Shown in pieces: positions 32,154 to 42,760 of a DNA stretch of 64,000 bases (its first letter is position 1; the number at the start of each line of letters is the position of its first letter). Below the pieces are notes generated by a model. The model saw nothing but the letters and a program-made list of their open reading frames with translations, was not told where the DNA came from and did no database searches. Source of the DNA: Pelotomaculum sp. UBA3103 (lineage in GTDB: Bacteria > Bacillota > Desulfotomaculia > Desulfotomaculales > Pelotomaculaceae); the NCBI GenBank assembly GCA_002365855.1, contig DFAP01000094.1, forward strand, positions 3,825 through 67,824, written 5' to 3'. The position numbers were made by a program, and so were the translations under genes.

Positions 32154-33755
32154 CTAACTACCTGCAATAATAGTTTCCTCGGGTAATCGGCCTTGTTTCT
32201 TCTTCCCGCGTTTTTGAATCCAGTCATCGAATATACTATAAACAACCGGCACCAGAATTAAAGTTATAAAAGTGGACACCAGGAGCCCGCCTATAACTAC
32301 CGTAGCCAGGGGAGCATTAGTCTCTCCTCCTTCACCTAGCCCCAAAGACATGGGCACCATAGCCAAAATGGTAGTTAAAGCAGTCATTAATATGGGCCGC
32401 AGCCTGGTCCCCCCTGCTTCAATAATTGCTTCATTCTTGTCCATGCCGGATTCCCGCAACTTTTTAAGGTAATCAATTAATATAATGGCGTTAGATACAA
32501 CTATACCAGCTAACATTATTATTCCTATAAAAGCGTTTACACTAAAACTCATTCCCGTTATTAGCAACGCCAGTATTACCCCAATAATGGCAGTAGGCAT
32601 AGATAACATGATTACAAAAGGATCAGAAAACGATTCATATTGCACTACCATTACCACATATACCAGGAGAATCGCCAGCAATAATGCTATTAACAAGCCG
32701 GAGAAACTTTCAGCCATGGATTGGCTGTCCCCGCCCAATTTTATTTCGTAACCGCTGGGCAAGGGAAGCTGTTTTAATTCCCTTTGTATATCCTCCATGA
32801 CACTATTCAAATCTCGATTAAAAAGCTCTCCGGTAATAGTTGCCTGACGCACCTGGTCTGCCCGGCTTATTTGTACAGGCCCCCGAGACAATTCAAAAGT
32901 GGTTAATTCTTTTAAATCAACCGGTGTTCCCTGAGAGGTTAGTATTTTCAAACCGGCAAGAGACTCCAGGGTCTGGGCCTGGTTATTCTTACTGAATACT
33001 CTTACATCTATCTCTTTTCCATCACTGCGGTAAGTGGTAGCAACAACTCCATCAATGGCATTCTTGATTTCTGACGTAATTTGGGCCGGAGTAAATCCAT
33101 AATCCACTGCTCGCTGGCGATTTATTCTTATTTGCACTTCCGGGTCGCCACTTGTTAACGAAGAAGCAACTTCCCTGGTTCCCGGAACCTGCCGCACAAT
33201 ACTTTCTACCTGGGAGGCTATTTCCTTTAAGGTATCCAAATCATTTCCCTGAACAGCTAAGTTTATAGCTCCTCCCGAACCCATACTTCCGAACATGCTG
33301 GTGTCTATGCTCACCGTAGTTTTAACACCGGAGATATCAACCAGGCTATTTCTTATTTCATCTGCAACCTGCTGCACGCTATCCTTTCGCTGGCTTTGGG
33401 GCACTAGTTTTAAGGAAATTGCAGCTTCATTTACTGATGAACTCATGGACATACGTCCGGAACTGCCGATGCTGGTAAAAACTACATCAACATTGGGATT
33501 AGCCAGGAGTACATCTTCAATCTGAATAGTCATTTTCTCCATATCATCTATTAAAGTTCCCTTATCAGCCTCAACACGGATAGAAATTTGACCGGAATCG
33601 GAAGCAGGCATGAATTCGGCTCCAATAAATGGTACTCCTATCAATGACAAGACCATTATACCTGTGACACTGAAGACCACTAATCGACGGTGACTAAGTG
33701 CCCATTTAATAATTATTTTATATCTTACTCCCAGATTATCCAGTTGGTTGCCCAT
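32154..33755 (-). pseudogene. RND efflux transporter, C-terminal half (split by frameshift)
   Basis: 533 aa covering the second half of an AcrB/HAE-type pump: periplasmic PN/PC loops (QISIRVEADKGTLIDDMEKM onward) and transmembrane segments about 345-510. The ATG at 33755 has no ribosome site. Its frame stays open upstream into an A6 run at about 33803, where a single missing A would fuse it to the N-terminal half (giving EKKKLGKGSF). So the two ORFs are one gene with a 1-base deletion, a sequence error, or unusual expression. The second half keeps the conserved GIVVSNAIILIDY and TRLRPILMTALTTI motifs. Confidence 0.85.
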
Positions 33756-33787
33756 CTGGTCTACAGCCTTTATGAAACTGCCTTTGC

Positions 33788-35287
33788 CTAATTTCTTTTT
33801 TCCATAGCTTCATCGGTCAACATCCGGGAAGAAAGAAAAGGTACAATAGTTAAAGCTACCAGCAGGGAACATAATATGGCCAAACACAGTGTTAAAGCCA
33901 TGGGTTTAAATAAGATGCCTGCTATTCCTTCCGTCATACCAATAGGTATAAATACTGCCATCAAAGTCAGAGTAGTAGCTAAAACTGCCCCGCCTACTTC
34001 AGTAGTACCTTTCAAAGCTGCTTCATAAGGTGATAATCCCAAGGTGCGGTGACGATAAATATTTTCAAATACTACAATGGAGTCGTCTACCATACGGCCT
34101 ATGCCTAAAGCCAAACCACCTAAAGTGATGATGTTAAGAGTACTGCCGGTATAGAAAAGCAATATAAAGGTAGCTATTATTGACAGAGGTATGGCGGTAA
34201 AAACAACCATGGTACTGCGGATATTGCGTAAAAACAACAGTATTACGAGCACCGCGAATATTGCTCCTACACCCATGGTTCTGGCCGTAGCGTTTATGGA
34301 ACTCTGAATATATTCTGATTGGTCCATAACCACTTCTACTTCCAGATCCACAGCCAGTTCGCTTTTAATTTTCTCTATTTCCTTTTTAACAGCTGTACAG
34401 GCATCTACAGTGTTAGCGTCAGTTTCTTTTTGACAGTGTATTCCTACAGCATATTTTCCTCCCGTACGTGTAATTTGTTTTACATCCTTATAACCTTCAC
34501 TAATTTCGGCTATATCTTTTAGAAAAATCTTATTCCCGGTTCCGGTGACAATAGCCACTTCCCCAATATCATCTAAACTCTCAAATTCCTGGAGACTGCG
34601 AACAAAGTAGTCTCTTTCACCATAAGAAACGCTGCCACTTGAAGTGTTATAGTTTTCTGAACGGAGGTAAGATGTTATTTGGCTCAAAGTTAACCCATAA
34701 TTTTCGGCTTTTACCGGGTCAACTTCCACCTTTACTTCTTTTTCCCTGCCTCCGGTAATAGTTACTGAAGATACTTCCGGTATTCTCAATAGCTGCGGTT
34801 CAATTTCGTCTTCGGCCAACTGTTGAAGATCAGCCAGGGATAGATCACTGTCAATAGTAAGCTGTATTACCGGCATCATATTAGGATCCATTTTCACTAT
34901 CATGGGTTTGCTTACCCCATCAGGCAACCTGCTATCTACCAGGGCAACTTGATCTCTAATACTAATCATAGCCGAGTCCATATTGGTGCCATAATCGAAC
35001 ATAATAACAACCGTGGAAGATCCGGAACTAGAGGTGGAGTTGATCGTGTCTATGCCGCTTACGGAACCTATAACACCTTCCATCATTTTGGTTACTTGCT
35101 CTTCAACTTCTTCCGGCCCTGCACCGGTATAAGTAGTTATAACTGCTGCCACCGGTAAATCCATTTGCGGCAGGAGGTCTATAGGCAGCTTGGCCAAGTT
35201 TAAAAAGCCTAGAATAATGATGGTGGCTACCAGCACAATCATACTGGCAGGCCTGCATACTGCAAATTGTGCTATTTTCTTAATCAT
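33788..35287 (-). pseudogene. RND efflux transporter, N-terminal half (split by frameshift)
   Basis: 499 aa: first transmembrane helix (about 13-31), periplasmic domain (NLAKLPIDLLPQMDLPVA, GAGPEEVEEQVT) and TM2-TM6 with the proton-relay helix region LGGLALGIGRMVDDSIVVFENIYRH (read in two parts). The stop comes soon after TM6 (SSRMLTDEAMEKRN), too early for the roughly 1040-aa family. Its ATG overlaps the adaptor stop. No outer-membrane channel gene is present, which fits the single-membrane RND systems of Firmicutes such as SwrC. Confidence 0.87.
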
Positions 35288-36420
35288 CAGGCAGTTCCTC
35301 CATCATCGGTCTTTAAGAGAGTATCCTGGTTGATGAGAGTATTCCCTTTGGTGACCACCCTTTGATCTTTCTCAAGTCCCTCTACGATTTCTACATATTT
35401 GCCGTCAGTTATGCCAATTTCAACCTGGACTTCACAGGCTCTGCTCTCATCGGTAACTATATAAACAGAACTCCGGCCTTCCTCAGGAATAACGGCAATC
35501 AAAGGTATGCCCAGAACATCGTGTTTTTTAAGTGTGGCTATCTTAATGTCGGCAAACATGCCTGATTTAATCCGGCCTTCCACATTGGGCAGTGTGATGG
35601 TCACCGGATAACTATGAGAGCCGGCCCTGGAGATTGTAGCCACGTTTTTTACCAGGCCCGTAATTGGGTCAGAGCCAATGGCATTTATTACTACTTCAAC
35701 ATCACTCCCCGGTTCAACAAAACTAATATCTGACTCTCCTACCATAATTTCTACTATTAATTCGCCGGTATTATTTACAGCTGCCACCGGGGTTTGCTGA
35801 CTGGTAACATCTCCAACTGAAACATCTATACGCCCCACTACTCCATCTATGGGGGAGGTTATTTGGTAGTTTTTCATCTGCTGCTCCAGGGCGGCCAGAG
35901 CTGCTTCAACCTGGGCTACACTGGCTTCCACCGTTCCGCTGCGCAAAGATTCATATTGATCTTGAGCTGCTTCCAACTCCTTATTAGTAGCTACTCCAGC
36001 CTCATGCAGTATTTGAATTCGCTCTAAATTGCGCCTGGCAGATTCTAGTTGTATTTCACTGGAGGTTTGGGCGGCTTTAGCAGATGCCAGGCCGGCTTGA
36101 GCTTGTTTAACAGAAGACTCAATATCACTCCCGTCCAAAGTAAAAAGCAGTTGACCGGCTTTAACCTGCTGGCCGGGTTCCACATGGACGGCAACTACCC
36201 TGCTTGATACTTTTGGTATTATGGAGGTTTCATTGCTACCCTTCACACGGCCTGAAAAACTGGCATATTTGCTAATATTCATAATTTGCACCTCTGCGGT
36301 ATCCACCATCAGGGCATTTTCCGTAACTACTGGCGCAGAATTACTGCCACAACCTCCTAGAGCTATAACCATTTGTAACATCAATACAATCACTAATACG
36401 CTTCGATATAATCCGTTCAT
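35287..36420 (-). CDS. RND efflux adaptor (membrane fusion) lipoprotein
   Basis: 377 aa. Signal peptide and lipobox VIALGGCG put Cys24 as the lipid anchor. The barrel-sandwich/lipoyl part (VVAVHVEPGQQVKAGQLLFTLD), a long coiled-coil hairpin (about 100-180, QAQAGLASAKAAQTSSEIQLE) and the beta-barrel (ITSPIDGVVGRIDVSVGDV) follow in HlyD/AcrA order. AGGAGGGG is 8-15 bases upstream. It is the first pump gene after tetR and overlaps the pump gene start. Confidence 0.92.
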   Translation of the reverse strand: MNGLYRSVLVIVLMLQMVIALGGCGSNSAPVVTENALMVDTAEVQIMNISKYASFSGRVKGSNETSIIPKVSSRVVAVHVEPGQQVKAGQLLFTLDGSDIESSVKQAQAGLASAKAAQTSSEIQLESARRNLERIQILHEAGVATNKELEAAQDQYESLRSGTVEASVAQVEAALAALEQQMKNYQITSPIDGVVGRIDVSVGDVTSQQTPVAAVNNTGELIVEIMVGESDISFVEPGSDVEVVINAIGSDPITGLVKNVATISRAGSHSYPVTITLPNVEGRIKSGMFADIKIATLKKHDVLGIPLIAVIPEEGRSSVYIVTDESRACEVQVEIGITDGKYVEIVEGLEKDQRVVTKGNTLINQDTLLKTDDGGTA

Positions 36421-36436
36421 CCGGGGTACCCCTCCT

Positions 36437-36465
36437 AATTGACTTGTTGGCTTGTTAATTGACTC
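36437..36465. promoter_or_regulatory. AATTGACT direct repeat upstream of the adaptor gene
   Basis: AATTGACT occurs at 36437-36444 and 36458-36465, exactly 21 bases apart (two helical turns), directly upstream of the adaptor's ribosome site. It is a candidate site for the neighbouring TetR protein; no promoter could be placed with confidence. Confidence 0.35.
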
Positions 36466-36577
36466 ACAATTGAATTGAAAGCAAATATTAATTTAGCTTA
36501 AATATCAGTAATGTTTGAGACAGCTGGAATAATATGCTGCAAATTCTTAAACCCATAAAGTAGCCCTTTCTTGCCTT

Positions 36578-37165
36578 CTATCCGCCACAACCTTTTTGAT
36601 TATTCTTATTTTTTCTTATTTCGCTTTCAGGACTGATAGTCCCGTACATGAACACTTTCCAGAACTCTTTAAGGATCTGGTCCGTATTTAAATCACTGGT
36701 GTCAATATTGAACAACGCATCCACACAGGTTTGCATAATGATCTCAAGCATGTCAAGATCTATATCTGGCCTGATATTTCCACTGACCACTCCCTGCTCC
36801 ATAAATTGTTTTCTGTGTTGTGAAAGAAATTTTTGCATATCCATGACTTTTTTCCATTCATCCGGGAAATGTTTTTTAAGTTCAAAGGCCAGTTGATCGT
36901 TATTTGACGGTCCCTCGCTGATAATCGCCGTCATTTTATCCAGCCAGGTACATTCGGCTGTTAGAATTTTAAGGATTTTTTCTTTTTCCGCCTCAATAAA
37001 GCTCGTACAAACAGCGCTGATAATATCGTCTTTTCCAGCAAAGTACTTGTATATTGTTTTACTGCTGATACTCAGGTCTGAAGTAATATCTCCTATCGTA
37101 AATCTCCGGAACCCGTATTTATGGATTTGCTCCACGGCTGATTGTATAATTCTTTCTCTCATCAT
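36578..37165 (-). CDS. TetR family transcriptional regulator
   Basis: About 195 aa. The N-terminal TetR helix-turn-helix is FTIGDITSDLSISSKTIYKYF (read as two parts) with IYKYFAGKDDI as the recognition end. The C-terminal ligand domain is variable. GGGGGTGAT precedes two possible ATG starts (37165, 37162); an ATG at 37177 would contain that site. It lies 157 bases upstream of the adaptor/pump genes on the same strand and is the likely local repressor. Inducer unknown. Confidence 0.87.
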   Translation of the reverse strand: MMRERIIQSAVEQIHKYGFRRFTIGDITSDLSISSKTIYKYFAGKDDIISAVCTSFIEAEKEKILKILTAECTWLDKMTAIISEGPSNNDQLAFELKKHFPDEWKKVMDMQKFLSQHRKQFMEQGVVSGNIRPDIDLDMLEIIMQTCVDALFNIDTSDLNTDQILKEFWKVFMYGTISPESEIRKNKNNQKGCGG

Positions 37166-37436
37166 GATCACCCCCATGGAAAATAAATAATTTTCCTTAT
37201 TTTCCTATACTAGCATTCACACCCATCGTGGTCAAGCTTAAATTTGGTACGGGCACCAAATTATTGCGTTTATTTAAGGCCTTACATTAACACCTCAACG
37301 AAAAGCCTGTCATAAAAGTTTGTTTTGATTTGTTATATTAATTGAGGGTTATATTGCCCCCGATTCTCGTTTAAGGAGGTGAGCGCCGAGTACGCGGAGA
37401 ATATAGAATAAAATAACTCAGAATAGGGGTGGTATC

Positions 37437-38717
37437 TTGAAAAGGAAGCTCGTTATTACGCTTGCGTTCGTGCTGCTGCTGATAACTACGGCATTTTCCG
37501 CTTTTGCCGCTGAAAACATTAAGCTGCAGGTGAACGGCGATGTGGCGCCGTCACCCTCCCTGACACTTGTCGACGACGTTAGCATGATTCCCGTGGACAC
37601 TTACATCAGCCTTGCCGGCGCTGATGTCAGTTGGACATCTGACAGCGACTTCGCTATCACGGAAAATGGGGTTACCTTGAACCTGTCCCTCGGTAAGAAG
37701 GAAGCCATGCTGGGAAACAGTCCCCTAGAGCTGCCGGTCGAACCATATAAAACGGAGGAAGGCGTGTTTATCCCGCTTCGCGCCGTCAGCAGTTCCTTTG
37801 ACTTTGAGGTTGGCTGGGATGGAGAACAGCGCCTGGTTACGCTGACCCGCAACGAAACCAGGGATGGCATGACTGTGTCCGATTTACTGGTAAAGTCTTC
37901 GGTGGCGGCCAATGTGTATAATACTTACTCCATGGAAGGCCTCTTCAATATTGCCATGGACATCACGGCGGACGGGAAAGATATTGAAGATGCCCCGAAA
38001 AATATAACCTCCAAACTAATAGGCCAAATGCAGAACGAGCCTTTTCAGGCCTATATGAAGCAGGCACTCGATATGAGTGTCGAAGAAATCCCGGAAATGA
38101 TTGTTGAAACGTATTTGACCCAGGAAAAAATATATATCAAGGCTCCCGGGCAGGATTGGATCGCCCAGGACATGCCGTTCTCCCCGGAATTCTGGAAAGA
38201 ACAACAGGATATCCAGTCCGACCCCATGAAGGCGGCCGCACAGATGAAGGAAATGGGAATCCTGTTGAACTTCGGCAACGATGTGACAGTTAATGGTGAG
38301 AATTACTATGTTGTGAACGCCACCATGGATATGGAAAAGTTTATGCAGGGTTATCAAAATGTCATTCAGCAGGCGATGGGCATGACGCAGCAGATGGACT
38401 CCGAAATGCAGGAAGAAATGCAGCAGCAGATTCTGGAAATATTTAATAACGCCAGGATGGACTACAGCTACTCGGTCCTGGTCAACAAGAAAACCCTGAT
38501 CAGCGACATCGTCAATTTCAACATCCGCCTGGAACTCACCATGGAAAATCCCGAACCGGCAGAGGATCAGGAACAAAATGGCGACACAACGAAAGAGATT
38601 AAACTGGACATGAACATGAATGGAAAAATAGCCATCAGCGGCCTGGACGGTCCCTTTAATGTTCCGGACGTCAGCGCCGCCGGGGAAATGACCACGCAGC
38701 CCCAGCAAATCAACTAA
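37437..38717 (+). CDS. Exported protein with copper-amine-oxidase-like stalk domain
   Basis: 426 aa from TTG 37437 (AGGGGTGG about 6 bases upstream). Signal peptide about 1-25 (LLLITTAFSAFAA). Residues 28-140 form a stalk domain of the copper amine oxidase N-terminal type (NGDVAPSPSLTLVDDVSMIPV, FIPLRAVSSSFDFEVGWD). The rest is a LolA/DUF-like beta-rich region containing a Met-Gln-rich stretch (MGMTQQMDSEMQEEMQQQ). The stalk domain is a cell-surface module of Firmicutes and has no oxidase activity. Likely attached to or held near the wall; its substrate is unknown. Confidence 0.75.
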   Translation: MKRKLVITLAFVLLLITTAFSAFAAENIKLQVNGDVAPSPSLTLVDDVSMIPVDTYISLAGADVSWTSDSDFAITENGVTLNLSLGKKEAMLGNSPLELPVEPYKTEEGVFIPLRAVSSSFDFEVGWDGEQRLVTLTRNETRDGMTVSDLLVKSSVAANVYNTYSMEGLFNIAMDITADGKDIEDAPKNITSKLIGQMQNEPFQAYMKQALDMSVEEIPEMIVETYLTQEKIYIKAPGQDWIAQDMPFSPEFWKEQQDIQSDPMKAAAQMKEMGILLNFGNDVTVNGENYYVVNATMDMEKFMQGYQNVIQQAMGMTQQMDSEMQEEMQQQILEIFNNARMDYSYSVLVNKKTLISDIVNFNIRLELTMENPEPAEDQEQNGDTTKEIKLDMNMNGKIAISGLDGPFNVPDVSAAGEMTTQPQQIN

Positions 38718-38755
38718 CGGGTAAGTTAGTATAAACGTAAAATATATAATTTTGA

Positions 38756-38794
38756 ATGCCCCTATCCCTTATGGATCAAGGGGCATTTTTTTTG
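38756..38794 (+). terminator. Terminator of the stalk-domain gene
   Basis: ATGCCCCT pairs with AGGGGCAT across a short loop, followed by eight T residues. Confidence 0.87.
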
Positions 38795-38903
38795 GTGGCC
38801 TGAATGATCCTTGACATCTTGCAAACTTCCCAATAAAAATTCCAAAAAATCGTCACCTGTGCAGCTTCTGATATTTAATTATGCTTTTTTGACAGGTGTC
38901 TAT

Positions 38904-38938
38904 ATTAAAAAAAATAAGGCGCCGCTTGAACGACGTCC
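38904..38938 (-). terminator. Terminator of mscS with conserved downstream box
   Basis: On the minus strand a GG-CGTCG / CGGCG-CC hairpin is followed by a T8 run and ATAGACACCTGT (plus-strand 38892-38903), the same box as after 31541-31571. It follows the stop at 38964. Confidence 0.7.
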
Positions 38939-38963
38939 ATTCTGGAACAATCAAACTAGTATT

Positions 38964-40124
38964 TTACTCCATGTTGATTTCACTTTGGTTTTGCTTTATT
39001 TTTTTATTATTTTCTGCCTGCTGAATAAATACCTGCCTGGGATAGGGAATCTCGATGCCTGCCCTGTCCAGCGCGTACTTAAACCTCCTGCGCAACTGCC
39101 GCTCGACGTCCCATTGTTCCCCCGGCAGGGTTGGCGCGACTGTGCGTATATTCACAGATGAGTCGGCCAGTTCGGTAACGCCCTGCACTTTGGGCGCATC
39201 GATAACGGCTTCAATTTCTTTAAACGCGGCTTCACCCTCTTGAGTCAAGACCTCAATTGCCTGGTCAATATCCTCTTCGTAAGCGATGCCTACCGTTACC
39301 ACAGCCATCATCGGCCCCCTGTTGTAATTGGTTACCATGTTAATCTCCCCGTTGGGAATAACATTCAACTGGCCGGTCCACTGCCGGATTTTGCACGTGC
39401 GCAGCCCTATTTCCTCCACAGTGCCGACAACCCCTGCAGTTTCCACAAAATCGCCGACATTAAACTGGTCCTCAAACAAGATAAAGAACCCGCTGATGAT
39501 ATCTCTGACCAGGTTTTGGGCCCCAAAACCCACTGCCAGGCCCAGGATGCCGGCGCTGGCCAGAATGGCGCTGGTGTTTACATTGAAAATTTGCAGCACC
39601 ATTATTCCGGCCATAAAAAATACGATATAAGTAATCGCGCTGCGCAGTAATACCTCCAGTGTCTGCGTCCTCCGGCCGGCTGGATGGTCTTTGCTCTCGT
39701 GCTTTTCAAAGGCCTGCTTGACAGCCAGTTGGCCAAAATTGACGGCCAGCTTGGCCCCGACCATGATACCTACTATTTTGAGTATGTTGGCGCCAAACGA
39801 TTTCAAATCGTCAGGTGAAATCATATTGAAGTTATATATATTAAGTATAATTATGGCTGCGATAAAATACCCTCCGTAGATCAGCAGTGTCTGCAGCAAT
39901 ACGCGCACCGACCGGATTAAGCCGCCGGAAACCGCTCCTTTACCTTCCGTCAGGCCGTCTTGTTTGTCGCCGTCCTGGCCGCCCTCCTTCAGTACCCTGT
40001 CCAAAAAACGGTGCAGCACCTTGATCAGAATATATGTAACGGCCAGCACCACCCCGACAAAGGCCAGTTTGCTTAAGAAAGCCTGCATTTGGTCAGGTGT
40101 AAACCATTGCATCACCCTGGTCAA
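38964..40124 (-). CDS. MscS family mechanosensitive ion channel
   Basis: About 386 aa. Three to four membrane segments (about 20-160), then the pore helix (ASAGILGLAVGFGAQNLVRD), the beta domain (FVETAGVVGTVEEIGLRT, WTGQLNVIPNGEI) and the C-terminal cytosolic vestibule. TTG 40124 is preferred: GGAGG lies 5 bases upstream and an extended -10 box (TGTTATAAT, about 40188-40197 on the plus strand) lies just above it, so the in-frame ATG at 40259 would be outside the transcript. Releases solutes on hypo-osmotic shock. Its C-terminus is rich in Asn/Lys/Gln. Confidence 0.87.
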   Translation of the reverse strand: MTRVMQWFTPDQMQAFLSKLAFVGVVLAVTYILIKVLHRFLDRVLKEGGQDGDKQDGLTEGKGAVSGGLIRSVRVLLQTLLIYGGYFIAAIIILNIYNFNMISPDDLKSFGANILKIVGIMVGAKLAVNFGQLAVKQAFEKHESKDHPAGRRTQTLEVLLRSAITYIVFFMAGIMVLQIFNVNTSAILASAGILGLAVGFGAQNLVRDIISGFFILFEDQFNVGDFVETAGVVGTVEEIGLRTCKIRQWTGQLNVIPNGEINMVTNYNRGPMMAVVTVGIAYEEDIDQAIEVLTQEGEAAFKEIEAVIDAPKVQGVTELADSSVNIRTVAPTLPGEQWDVERQLRRRFKYALDRAGIEIPYPRQVFIQQAENNKKIKQNQSEINME

Positions 40125-40299
40125 AGTTGCCTCCAACTGCTTTCCAATAATTGTCGTCACCCCGCAATACCTGATGTTGTCGGATATTATAACATAAAAG
40201 TGCAGGGTTTCCCATATGCCGGGGGGCGGGCTGACCAACTCAAACATGTCTATAAACATGTTTAAAAACTATAAGAGCTGGCGTCACAAACATTATAGC

Positions 40300-40345
40300 T
40301 TAGGAAAACAAGGCCCCGGCAATGTCATGCCGGGGCCTTGTTTTG
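40300..40345 (-). terminator. Strong terminator after helD
   Basis: AAGGCCCCGGCA (40310-40321) pairs with TGCCGGGGCCTT (40328-40339), with GTTTTCC following on the minus strand. Confidence 0.88.
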
Positions 40346-40364
40346 CATAATTTCCAGTCATTAT

Positions 40365-42629
40365 TTATAAGAAAGGGCTTTTTTCTCCCGTATAGTATAA
40401 AGTCAGCCGGTGAAGCGCCCTGGTGCAGGCTAAATATAGCAGCTTCCGGTCAAACTCGCTATAATAATTTTCCCTGGAAGCCCCATGTATAATGACCGCG
40501 TCGAATTCCAGGCCCTTCATCATGTAGGCGGGAATAACCATGGCCCCTTTCCAGGCATCTTTACTGTTTGCGCTGACCAGTTTTATATGCACTGAATTTT
40601 TAAGTCCTGCAAATATACTCTTTGCCTCTTCCCAGGTTTTGCCCACCACAGCGATGGACTCATAGCCCCGCTCAAGGTAATCGGCGATATCATTCTCAAC
40701 AGCGTGGTCAACCTGCTTCGGGCCTTCCTTGTAAACTACCATCGGCTCTGCCTCGTGCCTCTCAAAGGAGATAAAGTCCTGCTCGCCTTTAAGCAGCTTT
40801 TGATTGAAAGTGTTTATCTCAAATGACGACCTGTAGCTTTTATTTAAAGATAGCTTTACCGTCTTCTGCTTGTTGAATATATCAGCAGCAGTGTCATATA
40901 TCGACATATCCGCGTCTTTTTCGATAGCCTGGTGGATATCACCCAGCAAGGTAAGCCTGGCCTCCCTGAACAAAAGCCGGAATACCTCGTACTGCATCGG
41001 ATAATAATCCTGTGCCTCGTCAATGACAACCTGCCTGATTCCTGAAAACATGTCGGCGCCCTCAAGCTTCAGCTTGAGGTATAAAACCGGCGCGCAGTCC
41101 TCAAAATACAAATACCCATTTTCCAGGCATTCCTTTGTCCGCAATATTGCCTGTTCAATATCCCCGGGCAGTTCCAGCCCCCCGGCAAGCTTATTAAAAA
41201 GCTCCTGCTTGTTAAATAGAAGTTTATAAAGGTCAAGATACTCCACCACGGTAAACTTTCGAAGCATGCCCAGGAATTTTTTTGATTCCTTTAAGGACAG
41301 CAGCCTGCTGAAAGACCTTACCTCCATATCGTGTCCGTCGCTGTTTTCCACTACTTTTTCAATTCTTTTGAGCCTTATTTTTCGCAGCGGGTAAACTTTT
41401 TCCAAGATCTTGTTTTCCAGCCTCTGGAGACGTTTTGCCAGAGGCATGCCAATTTTATTGTTAAGAATATGACTTTTCAGCTGATGCCTGGTAAAAAGTG
41501 TCTTGCCGTCAAAGCAAACATCTTCAAAGGCAATCAGGCGCCTTTCATACAGTTGTATTAACCTGTCAAGAATTTTAGCAAACTCTCTCGAACCTTTCAG
41601 TTCAATGCCCTGCCTTCTAATCTTCTCCTCCTCGCCGCCGCGCGAAGTAATCAAAGATTCAAACTGCTCGTTCCTGGTCTCCGCTCTCATCCGCCCGTCA
41701 ATAAGCCCGGCCGCGATCTCATCAAAGGTCGTTCGATCTACGTTTTCCTCTCCCAGCTCAGGCAGGACACCTGATATATATCTGCTTAAAATAGGGTTGG
41801 GAGAAATGATGGTAATGTTGTTGGCGTCCACTTTAGAATTCATGCCTTCATAAAGCAGGAAGGCAATGCGGTGCAGGGCAACAGAGGTTTTGCCGCTTCC
41901 CGCCACACCCTGCACAATCAGGAGTTCGTTTTCCGTATCCCTGATGATCAGGTCCTGCTCTTTTTGAATGGTCTTAACGATGTTTCTCATCTTTGCGGAT
42001 GAGGTGCGGCTTAACACCTCCTGCAGGATCTCATCGTTAATATTTACAGTGCTGTCAAAGAAGTACTTGAGCCTGGAGTTTATTATTTTGTACTGCCTTT
42101 TTAACCAGACATCACCTGATATGGTGCATGAGGGAGCATCATATGAAGCCCTGCCAACTTCGAAACGGTAGAACAAGCTGGAGATTGGCGCGCGCCAGTC
42201 ATACACAGCTATTTTGTGTGTTTTGGAATCGTTTACATTACAGAGGCCAATGTATATCTTTTCCCTCTCTGTAGAACCTTCCTCCGAGAAATCAAACCTG
42301 CCGAAATATGGCGTGCCAAGAATTTTGCTGTATTTTTCTATACGCTTCAATGTATTTCCGTAATCACAGGCCTGATTATTCACTTCGGCCAGGTACTGGT
42401 TGATTTCCGGCAGCCTGTCAAAGTCATTCGAAAAATGAACTGTATTTTCCCACATATCTTTTCCCAAAGCAATCAGCCTGGCCTTTTTGCCTGCCAGCGC
42501 GGTGGTTTCCAGAGCCAACTCTCTTTTAATAAGGTCAATTGTTTCCTCCAGATATACCGTTTCTTCCTGGAGCTTTTTTTGATAAATTTCCACCGTATCG
42601 ACTCCCGATATAATTTTTATAAAAACCAT
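40365..42629 (-). CDS. helD: HelD-like UvrD-family ATPase
   Basis: 754 aa. The N-terminal coiled-coil arm (about 1-90) matches HelD, which removes stalled RNA polymerase from DNA. Motif I is VQGVAGSGKTSVALHR (about 240), with DYDWRAP-like region APISSLFYRFEVG upstream, VIDEAQDYYPMQYEV (motif II), SYRSSFEI and the C-terminal YLACTRALHRLTLYYTG. GLEFDAVIIHGA (motif V) is also present. Alternative: another SF1 helicase, but the arm and the APISSLFYR segment favour HelD. In Bacillus HelD links to stress and sporulation timing. Confidence 0.88.
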   Translation of the reverse strand: MVFIKIISGVDTVEIYQKKLQEETVYLEETIDLIKRELALETTALAGKKARLIALGKDMWENTVHFSNDFDRLPEINQYLAEVNNQACDYGNTLKRIEKYSKILGTPYFGRFDFSEEGSTEREKIYIGLCNVNDSKTHKIAVYDWRAPISSLFYRFEVGRASYDAPSCTISGDVWLKRQYKIINSRLKYFFDSTVNINDEILQEVLSRTSSAKMRNIVKTIQKEQDLIIRDTENELLIVQGVAGSGKTSVALHRIAFLLYEGMNSKVDANNITIISPNPILSRYISGVLPELGEENVDRTTFDEIAAGLIDGRMRAETRNEQFESLITSRGGEEEKIRRQGIELKGSREFAKILDRLIQLYERRLIAFEDVCFDGKTLFTRHQLKSHILNNKIGMPLAKRLQRLENKILEKVYPLRKIRLKRIEKVVENSDGHDMEVRSFSRLLSLKESKKFLGMLRKFTVVEYLDLYKLLFNKQELFNKLAGGLELPGDIEQAILRTKECLENGYLYFEDCAPVLYLKLKLEGADMFSGIRQVVIDEAQDYYPMQYEVFRLLFREARLTLLGDIHQAIEKDADMSIYDTAADIFNKQKTVKLSLNKSYRSSFEINTFNQKLLKGEQDFISFERHEAEPMVVYKEGPKQVDHAVENDIADYLERGYESIAVVGKTWEEAKSIFAGLKNSVHIKLVSANSKDAWKGAMVIPAYMMKGLEFDAVIIHGASRENYYSEFDRKLLYLACTRALHRLTLYYTGEKSPFL

Positions 42630-42760
42630 TTGACACAGCTTAAAGAGTTATGATAACATATTTATGTAAAACTTAATTTAAAATTAGGTTAAGTGTGCCC
42701 ATCTTTCCATTATACACGAAAAAGGTGTTCAGGTAAAGCTTAAATACCTCTTATATTTTC

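Noticed and set aside
32045-32245. 66-codon frame overlapping the RND gene end
   Set aside because: Shadow of the pump gene in another frame.
33755-33810. Programmed -1 frameshift in the RND gene
   Set aside because: The A run is not in the phase of a normal X-XXY-YYZ slippery site, so a one-base loss or error is the simpler reading.
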